64,000 nt of DNA, taken from positions 11,219,522 to 11,283,521 of the forward strand of contig JAXIVH010000012.1 of the NCBI GenBank assembly GCA_036785325.1, read 5' to 3'. This DNA comes from Urophycis tenuis. Lineage: Eukaryota; Chordata; Actinopteri; Gadiformes; Phycidae. Positions 35,353 through 45,131 of this stretch are shown piece after piece. The notes below the pieces were generated by a model that was not told the origin of the DNA, ran no database searches, and saw nothing but the letters and a program-made list of their open reading frames with translations. Each line of letters opens with the position of its first letter. Position 1 is the first letter of the stretch. A program made the translations under genes and the position numbers.

Positions 35353-35394
<42 letters not shown>

Positions 35395-35398
35395 GTGT
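28991..35398 (-). other. bbx: Presumed bbx 3' UTR and downstream sequence
   Basis: About 6.4 kb follow the bbx stop without a recognisable exon or transposon. On the transcript strand it is U-rich with several AATAAA candidates (for example 30264-30259 and 30207-30202). Long 3' UTRs are usual for BBX, but the true poly(A) site cannot be set here. It holds short runs: (CTG)10 at 35364-35393, (GGT)n at about 35206-35250, poly-G at about 35116-35139, a GGC run at 33907-33930, purine runs at 34035-34070 and a G-rich block at 34500-34580. Confidence 0.45.
35364..35393. repeat. (CTG)10 on the transcript strand, 5 bases after the bbx stop
   Basis: Ten uninterrupted CAG units on the plus strand, flanked by interrupted units (35351-35363). 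On the mRNA it reads CUG and starts five bases after the stop codon. Confidence 0.95.
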
Positions 35399-35480
35399 TC
35401 ACTGGTCGGCGCAGGAGATGAGGACCGGAGCCTGGGCCAGCTCCTTGGTCTGAGGGTCTGACAGGCTGACCCGCTGACCT
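35399..35480 (-). CDS. bbx: bbx coding exon 13 with stop codon
   Basis: Acceptor CTGCTGCTGCAG; it encodes GQRVSLSDPQTKELAQAPVL and ISCADQ, the conserved BBX C-terminus, then TGA at 35401-35399. Confidence 0.97.
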
Positions 35481-38400
35481 CTGCAGCAGCAGCACAGGGG
35501 GAGAGGGAGAGAGGGAGAGAAAGGGAGAGAGACACACACATGTGAAGCCACAAGCACAATTTCTCTTTTCTTTATAAATACCGGGTTCCCGCTGTCAATC
35601 AATTGTAAAATTCCCTGACCAAAAAATGTAAAATGGCCTCTTTAAATGCAACACAAACAGGACATTTTCTTCACCGACCGACAGCATCCATGCCATAGGT
35701 TTCTCAACTACTTTTCAGACACCGTCATCCGCATAAAATTACGCTTTTTGGATGGCAACAGGTAATCTGAGAAACCTGGCGAGGGGGGTGGGGCGGCCGG
35801 GATCGAACCCGGTACCTTTCGGGAGCAGTCGGTCCCCCACCCCCTAGCCGCGACGCGTCACCCCACGCGTCGGCCGGGCAAACCCCGAGAACCAGAAGCG
35901 TGGCGTCCACCGCGGCGTTCAGTACCCCGTACCTGTGAACGTTCTCCATGGCCGCCACCTCGGCCAGCGCCGCCAGGCTGAAGAAGGCGGGCAGCTCCGG
36001 CGGGGCGCCGGGCGGGTCTGCCCGCTCTGGACCCGGGGCCGCGGCGGCGGCGCCCTGGTCCTTGCATAACTTCTGCTGGGTTAATAATGGCTTCTTTTCC
36101 TGTTCCTGGGTCAGCTCCTTGGCTTTGTCTTCTGCAACCACACGGACAACACTAGGCATGACTAAACGATGGTTGATCACATTTTTTTTTTTTTTCATTT
36201 TGGTGGGTGCTTCTGAGCAAAGCGTCTCACATGACAAGCGAGCGCGGACACGTTTTTTTTTAAACGCCGGTGGGCCACGGCCAGCGGCAATCGAACCCCC
36301 AACTTTGCCAGGGTTGACATCGTGCTCTACCAGTTCGGCAACACGGGACCATACAAGAATTCTACGTCGCGTTTGAGATTTCCTTCCAACACAGCCGGAG
36401 ACTGGGGGGGGGAGGGAGGGAGGAGGGAGGGAGGGAGGGGGGAGGATCGGTCGCTTCTCACCCTCGATGGGAGACACGCTGCCGTCCGCCGTGCGCACCA
36501 GGTGGGTGATCTTGTTCTTCCGGGCCTTCCTCTTCTGGCTGCCCACCAGCAGCGTCTCCAGGGCCGCCGCCGCCGCCCCCGCCCCTGCCCCCGCCCCCGC
36601 CGCCGCCGCCACCGCCACGGCCGCCTCTGGGAGGGCGGGGCCGGGGGCCGGGGGAGGGCACGCCGGGGCGCACGGCCGCGCCTTACTGGAGGTCCCCGAG
36701 GAGTCGCCGGGCAGGGCGAGGTCGCCGGGCGGCGCTGCGAGGAGGAGGAGGAGGAGGAGACAAGGAGACGTCAAGGGGGCCCGGCAGGACTGTGGTGTTT
36801 GTTTGTTCTCCACTTTTAGATATTGACGTGAAACAAGATGTTCGTCAACATTTTCATGAGAAGGCGAAAAGGGCTTAAAATCAAGTATTGATTTCAAGTA
36901 CTGATATGTTTTTTTTTTGGGGGGGGGGGGGGTGTAGTAGACAAATCGAGGGGATGCTTTGAACAGATAGTTGAACATATTCACATCTGTACATTACACA
37001 TTCACATCTGTGTGTTACGCGTTCACATCTGTATGTTCCACATTCACATCTGTGTGTTACACATTCACATCTGTGTGTTCCACATTCGCATCTGTGTGTT
37101 CCACATTCACATGTGTAACAGATTCACATCTGTGTGTTACACATTGACATATGTGTTACACATTCACATCTGTGTTACACATTCACATCTGTGCGTTACA
37201 CATTCGCATCTGTGGGTTACACATTCGCATCTGTGTGTTACACATTCTCATCTGTGTTACACATTCCCATCTGTGTGTTACACATTCACATCTGTGTGTT
37301 ACACATTGACATATGTGTTACACATTCACATCTGTGTTACACATTCACATCTGTGCATTACACATTCACATCTGTGCATTACACATTCACATCTGTATGT
37401 TACACATTCACATCTGTGTGTTACACATTCACATCTGTGTGTTACACATTCACATCTGTGTTACACATTCACATCTGTATGTTACAAAGTGTGTTACACA
37501 TTCACATCTGTGTGTTACACATTCACGTCTGTGTTACACATTCACATCTGTATGTTACGCAGTATGTTACACATTCACATCTGTATGTGCACGTGAGTGT
37601 TTCCGCGCGTTCACCTTTTTCCCGCACATTTGGTTTCTCCTTTTTCAGTTTGTGCTTCCTAACAATCTTGTGGAATGAAGTCTTTTTCTGAGATGGAGAT
37701 GACCCTGATGTGACAAAACAAAAACACACACACACACACACAAACACACGAAAACTCATAAAAAGAAACAAATAAAGAAGGGGAATGGAACAGCCATGTT
37801 ATGGGGTCGTGTCATGGTTTGGAATTGCACTGAACAAAAAGTGCTCCGAGATTTTGCCCAAGTACGGTGCAAAAGAAAATATCACACAAAAGAAAACAAA
37901 AACAACAAAAACAACATAAAAGTGCATTGTGGGGCATGACTGAAAATGAATGCATTTCCCCGTTAGCACGACCAGAGTGCACCATGTCACTGTCTGGCGG
38001 GGGGGGGTTTGGGGGGCTTTGGGGGCCTACCCTTGGCAGCTTTGGGGCCATCCTCTGGTGCCGGGCCGGGGCTGTCGGGCTTCTTCTTCTTCACCACGGT
38101 GGCGCTCTTCTTGTCGAACGTCATGGGGCTGAACTGCGGCAGGCTGTTGAACTTCTTCTCAAACTCCTCCTCCAGTTTCCCCAGGCTGAGGACAGGCATC
38201 GCAACAAAAAAACAAAAACGCCTCCATTAATCACACTACATACATACATACATACTGTACATACATACATACATACTGTACATACATACACACATACAGT
38301 ACATACTGTACATACTGTATATACATACATACATACTGTTTTATTTGAAACGGGGCAGCGCTGCTTTGGGTTTCAATTCGACACGTCTTATAAAGATAAA

Positions 38401-41400
38401 GGGGCATTTAGCAGACACTTTTGTCCAAAGCGACTTACAATCACTACATTTGTGGGGTTCAGCATGTGGACAGTTGGAGGAGGGGGATCAAGGGGATCGC
38501 ACCGCCGACCCTACGGTTAGCGGACGACCCGCTCTATCCACTGCCTTATGTATGAAGCTATAGGTGCTGCAAATATATGCTGGATTTTTTGGGGTTTCGG
38601 AGCTTCTACTTGGTTCTGCGGCTGCCAAAGCACACAGAATGAATGAAGGCGGCAGTTTGGCTTGAAGCCGGCTTCAAGACGGGCTCCTCACCCCTGGGAC
38701 GACTCGTCTTTGGACTTGGACTTCTTCAGCTTCTTGGGGTTGGGCGGCCCCGTCGGGGGGGCGACACAGCTCTCCTCCGGCCAGTTGGCGTCGTGGTCCG
38801 AGCCGCGGAAAGCACAGCGCTTACCTAGTGGGCGGCCGATTCACCGGAAAACACGAGCTGTCAATTCTAGCCTCGATTTCACAAGGCCTCAATTTTCACA
38901 CAATCAAAAAAGGAAGTGTGTGTGTATTATGAAGAATTATAACTCTAAATATCACTGCAAAAAAAAACAACACAAAAAAAACCTAGAAACGTAATATTGA
39001 AGACATTTCCCCACGATAATGAAAGTAAACACTCAGTATGTTTACATGCAGCAAGAAATTCGAATTTCTGATCGGATCAGATAATGACATGCGTAAGACC
39101 GGATCACTTGTCCGAGTATACATGCCGTTCAGAGAATCGGATTAACAGCCGGAGCATGGGCTGACTCTGGACGCTATGTGGCGCTGCGCATGTGCAGAAT
39201 GGCACTGCGCGTGCGCAGAATGCAAAATCCGATTCAGATCCGATTGCTGAGTATACATGCCGTTAAAAGTCCGACTATGATCGAATTATCCAGGTGTAGT
39301 TATTCGATTTTAGATGTCCGAAATAGGTCCGAAGTAGGTCGGATTAAGGTGTTTACATGCACTTAAAAAGTCCGAACGATGTCTTATACGATTAGAAATT
39401 CGAATTTCTTGCTGCATGTAAACGTACTGACTGGTATCAGAGAGGACCCTCTGGTCGGCGGGACAGGGGGGGGGGGGGGGGGGGTCACCTCGGTCGATGT
39501 TAGCCCTCAGGGAGGTCAGCATGCCCTCCGACACCAGGGTCTTGTACAGCGCTCCTTTGCAGCTCCTCTCCGACTTGCGGGAGCCGCGGCACTCGGCGCC
39601 GGCCTCGGCGGCGTCCAGGGCCTTGTCCTTCTCCGCCTCCTCCTCCTTGGGCCTGACGGGGGTCCCGGGGGTCGCCGGCACCCCGCCGGGCCACGCGTTG
39701 CTTCCCCCGCCCGCCTCCTCTTCGGAGAGGTCCGGCTGCGCCTCCTCTTTGGGGCTGAGGGGAGCGGCCGCCGTCTCCATCTCCTCCGTCTCCTGCTCCT
39801 CCTCGTCCTCCTCCTCCTCCTCCACCGCCTCCTTGTTGTCGTCGTCGTCGTCGTCATCGTCGTTGTTGTAGTTGTTGTTGTTGTTGTTCTCCACCTCAGA
39901 CAGCGAGGAGACGCTGTGCAGCCGGGCTGGAATCCCGCTCTCCTCTCCCTTGGCGGTCGTCGTCGTCGTCGTCGTCTCCTCCTCGCTCGCCGCCCCCTTG
40001 GGAGGCGTCTTGGGGGTCTTGGGCTTGCTCTTCTTCTTGGGCGAACCGGGGCTCACGTTGGCGCCGGCACCGCCGTCGTGGGGTCTCTTCCGAGCCTTGA
40101 CCTCGGTCGCCGTCCAAGAGCCTTTGGCCACCGCCTCGATGGTGCTGAAGACGCTGTCCAGGTCGGAGGCGGGGCTCTCGCCGCCAGTCTTCCTGGAGGC
40201 GCAGGGCGTGGCCGTCTTGGTGGCCGGTTTGTTGACGGCGGCGGCGGCAGCGGCGTCTGCCTGCGGGTCCTTCTTCTTGGTCTTCTTCTTGACAGCGCGC
40301 ACGCCGTGGACGTCCGGCAGCGCCACTGACGGCGTGACGTTGCCGGGGGCAACCGACAAGCAGGAGGAGGAGGAGGCGGGGGGAGAGGGGAAGAGCGGAG
40401 GCAAGAGCGGTGACAGTGGAGAGGGAGAGGAGGAGGGGGAGGAGGAGGAGAGAGGGCGGTCGCGATGCTCCACCATCTCCTGCTTGACCTCCGCCTTGAC
40501 CTCCGCCTTGACCTCCGCGGCGTACGGGACAGACGGAGAGGAGGCGGGCCTCTCCTGAGACTTGGAGGCGGCCGGCTCCATCTTTACAGCTTCTGAAGCC
40601 AAGCACATCTATACAAAAAAAAAAAGAAAGAAAAAAAAAAACACATAAATGTCAAGACGGGTTTAATGCAACATGAGCACAATAAAACAGAACGAAATGA
40701 AACGGTTCACATCCATTTCACAGTTCCGTGGACACCGGCGCCCACCTCGCCCAATTCAGGGGGGGAAACTGCACTTCACGCACACTTCCACTCCGCCTGG
40801 CTCCATCGACTTACCTCGGCAAGCTGAAAGAGGGCGGACTGCCCGCATGGCTTTGCCTCTGGGGCCGCAGGCGGCGGCAGATGTGGAGACGCCTGCTGTG
40901 TTCGGTCAGAGAGGAGGAGGAGAGCGGGGCTTTTTGAGTGAGGACACACGGGACTACAGGCTTACTACACGCAGACTGCGCGCTACAGGTGTATCGGGTG
41001 GCGTTAGGCGTATCAAACCCACAAAAAAGGTGCAAGCTCGTATAGAAACCAGAGAAGGGTATGAAATCAGTAGCGGGTATCAGAGTAGGCCTGGTTTTGA
41101 ACCACAAATATGTGTTCTATAGACTACAGTACACTAAATGACCAAATATATATAAAAAAAACCCTCAATTTAATTTGAATTCAAATTCACATATTTGCCG
41201 CACATGCCGCAAACACACAGTAGTATGCGATGTACGTAAGCCATTATAACTTATAATAAATAATATATATTATAATAATAAGCCATTATAACTAGGGATG
41301 TCCGATATTGACTTTTTGCCGATATCCGATAGCCGATATTGTCCAAATTCTTAATTTCCGATACCGATATCAACCGATATGGTATACCGATATATACAGG

Positions 41401-44400
41401 CGTTTTTATTTTCGCCCAGACTAATTTTAGGTCCCATATCTCCTGTTGTGGAATTAACACATCATCTACTTTTATTGTGATGCCTCACTAGATTGCATTT
41501 CACAAATTAACACTGTCTATAAAAAATAAGGACACTATTTCAACTTATGGAAAAGTGCCATATTTATGCACAAGCACATTATCGGTGGTAAAACCGATAA
41601 CGATATGAACCGATATTACAAAAATAGGCTAATATCGGCCGATATTATCGGTTGGCCGATATTATCGGACATCCCTCATAATAAATTAACAGTGTATTTG
41701 ACTGAATACATTTCATGGTACAAGCTTACCTCCGTCATGAGAGAAAGGGGAGACTTGACCCTGCTTTTGGAGTCAGGCACTCTGTTATGCGTTGCGCTTA
41801 ATGTCTGCAGAGGCAGAAGGCACACAACAAGTATGATGAAAAGTGATGGAAGAACAGTCTCAGCCCATGGCCCATGGATGCTGCGTTTTTTTCCTCCAAT
41901 GAAATCAAATCAACACATGGGATGATTAAACGTCATAAACAAAAACAACATTTACTGCCATAATTTTGACCTGCAGATTGATGTGTTTCGTGTTCGTTCG
42001 CTGACTTTCTCCATATTAATATTCTCAAATGAAACAAATGTGGCACGCGTGAATCAATAAGCAGAAAAGTTGAGCGGCAAACGACCTTCGGCGAGTTTAC
42101 AAACAAAATAATGTGCAACAATAGCGTTAGACGAAGTACGTCCAACCGAATTTCAAGCTTTGAATGGAGAAATAAAGAACATTTAAAGTGCGCATCTTTC
42201 TTCGCCTGAATCCAAGCCGGCGGTGACCACTTCGGCAGAACCCCGTTTTTAAAATCAACTGATCGTTTTTCATTTGGACCGTGTTATTGTAATAACACAA
42301 TAAGCTGAACTGCAGTATTGTGTGGGATCGCACAGCGGCGCCATTAAGATCCACTGATGGGTCCGACTCAGCCCGGGTTACAGCACAGCTCATGTGCAGC
42401 CTAGAAGGTTTCCAAGGAAGGTTTACACTAGGCCTGCACGATTAATCGCATTTTCATCGTCATCGCGATGTGAACGTTCGCGATAAACACATCGCAAAAG
42501 CTGGTCTGTAATGCGATAAGTTCGCCACGCACACTCGGGCCATCCTTAAAATTATTTCTGTTGGCCGTAACCCGACCGACCCTGTCAATTTAGGACCGAC
42601 CCAGATATTTATATATTTTCCCTTTGAGTCCGACCGACTTGCCGGTTGTAAACTTGCGTTAAGACCGACCGTTGTTTTTCAACAACTAATGCAACTACAA
42701 TAAAACCCTATTAATTATAATTTAGTAAGTATCACAAATATAAATTGCCTACATACACACGTAGGTTAGGTTCTTTCTTTTATATTCGCTTCATTTCATC
42801 AATGGTTCGCGCTTGTCTGTTATGATGGCTGCGGCTGCAGTAAAGTAAATGTTCGCGGTCACCGTTCAAAGTTATGGAAGGCTATAGTTATAACTTTGGG
42901 TTCAGGCACCGTAGCAATAGGTCCTACATAAAACAATGCATTGAAATATCTCGACACCGCTATAACGTGACGTGTCGACTGATGTCAAGGAGACCACTAA
43001 ACTAGTTACGGGTTGGAGACGCAGTCGGTGACGTTACGATATGCAAATTTGTTTAAATTCAAATTCGTATTCACCATGACCAAAATTTTACTTTTTTTTA
43101 AAATTCTTTTCTTATTTATCGCAAGTCATAACTTCATCGCAATATTGAACAGTGTGATCTCACATCGCACATTTTGCTGATATCGTGCAGGCCTAGTTTA
43201 CACGGCCTCCACGCCGTGAGAGTAGGCCTACTCTCATAGTAGGACGGTAGGCCTACTCTCAAGTAGGAGGCCTACTCTCATAGTAGGATGGTAGGCCTAC
43301 TCTCACAGTAGGATGGTAGGCCTATTCTCAAAGTAGGAGGCCTACTCTCATAGTAGGAGGGTAGGCCTATTCTCAAAGTAGGAGGCCTACTCTCATAGTA
43401 GGATGGTAGGCCTATTCTCAAAGTAGGAGGCCTACTCTCACAGTAGGATGGTAGGCCTATTCTCAAAGTAGGAGGCCTACTCTCATAGTAGGGGGGGTAG
43501 GCCTACTCTCACAGTAGGATGGTAGGCCTATTCTCAAAGTAGGAGGCCTACTCTCATAGTAGGAGGGTAGAATAATTCGGTCACCCCATCTCTGGTCAGG
43601 ACATTTTGATGACGGCTAGGTACCTCATCTCGAGCATTGACGTGGAGCGTCCTGGGAGTAACGTCTCGCCCCTTTTCATACGGTTGTATTTTAACCCAGG
43701 GATATAATGCAACCTACTTTCTATTTTTGGTATTTTCATTTTTTCATTACCCCCCCCCCCCCCCCCTCCCCCCTCCACCCCCAAGCATTTCAATGACTAA
43801 TTTAGAATTTTTGAATACCCTACCAAGCTAAATATTCATTTATACATTTATGTCAATGTGTTTGGATTGTGTTTAGATTAGTTCCCGGGGTGGGGGGGGG
43901 TGTACCACGGGGGACACAAAAGACGGGAACACGCCCCGCCGGAACCAAAAAAGCAACACAAGTATCCCGATATTCGGGATCAGCGCTCACGCCTCTTTGG
44001 GGAATTTTGGTCAGCGAATCACTGACAAATTCATAATTTCCTTCGGGTCATGTGGGTGAATCGAACAGTTGCCCTAACAAGCCCCTCCCGGGGGGGGGGG
44101 GGGTGGGCGGTACCAGTGTGTAATGCCCTCCCCCCTCCCTCACTGGCCGGGGGGACAGGTCACTGTGCACTGGGTGCAGGGGAAACTCTCTCACATGGCC
44201 GCTGTTATTGCAGGGGCACAGGAATAACACCGTGTAGGCCTGAGCCTGTGACATGCAAATAGAGGAACAGAGTCTCATGCCACAGACCTCTTCTTCTTCT
44301 TCTTCTTCTTTGTTCCCTTGGAGGGATTTCCCTGCGTTTGCCGCCGCTGGTACAGCGGGCGTCGGATTGCTGGGCGGGCTCTGTATGCACACACACACCA

Positions 44401-44826
44401 AAAAAAAAAAAAAAAAGGACATGAAATTTAAAATCATCGACTTAATAGGAAGGACTTCCTCTTTCTAAAAATATTACCAACTCCCAAATATTTTTTTGAA
44501 TGTGTAAAAAAATAATAAATAAAGAAATGCATTCGGTGATTTAGATAAAAGCGTGATACCATGTAATGACCATCTTCTAAATCAAAACCGTAACGCAGAC
44601 CATCTATTCCCCTCGGTGTTCTGGCGACCTCTAGTTGTGATGGCCAACATAACAGCCAGAGTGTCTATATCTGTGTGTGTGTGTGTGTGTGTGTGCGCGT
44701 GTGTGTGGGTGTGAGTGTTGGCAGACTGCACCGACCTCTCTGGCACTTAGAGCGCGCTCGCCAGCCAGTAGGAGCATGCTCAGTCCTCCCATCTTCGTAG
44801 GATCTGGCAACAAGAAACGCACACGC

Positions 44827-44880
<54 letters not shown>

Positions 44881-45100
44881 AATATCCTCAACAACATTGA
44901 TTTCTAATCTCCGAACAGCTAGGCTGGAGTTTCACATTCATAGCTTGTAATGTATAATATCATTGTCTACTGCATTTTCATTTCAAATGACGAAATTTGC
45001 ATTGCATCAGCAATGGACCCACAGGGTCGTAACACGGGTGTCTTCACTCTAAAAAAACAAAACAGAAAAACTCCGGCACACAAACAGCATGTGACCGTGA

Positions 45101-45131
<31 letters not shown>

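Noticed and set aside
35725..36984. 419-residue continuous minus ORF
   Set aside because: It is bbx exons 11 and 12 plus intron sequence read through. Conserved BBX peptides occur only inside the spliced exon borders, and the intron part contains a SINE head.
36975..37590. Regular repeats that could be taken for a CRISPR array or a Cys/His-rich protein
   Set aside because: Units are contiguous with no unique spacers, the host is a vertebrate, and the ORFs merely translate the minisatellite.
39379..40558. Long plus-strand ORFs (316 and 228 residues) over bbx exon 7
   Set aside because: They are antisense shadows of a GC-rich, repeat-rich coding exon. Conservation with BBX is on the minus strand.
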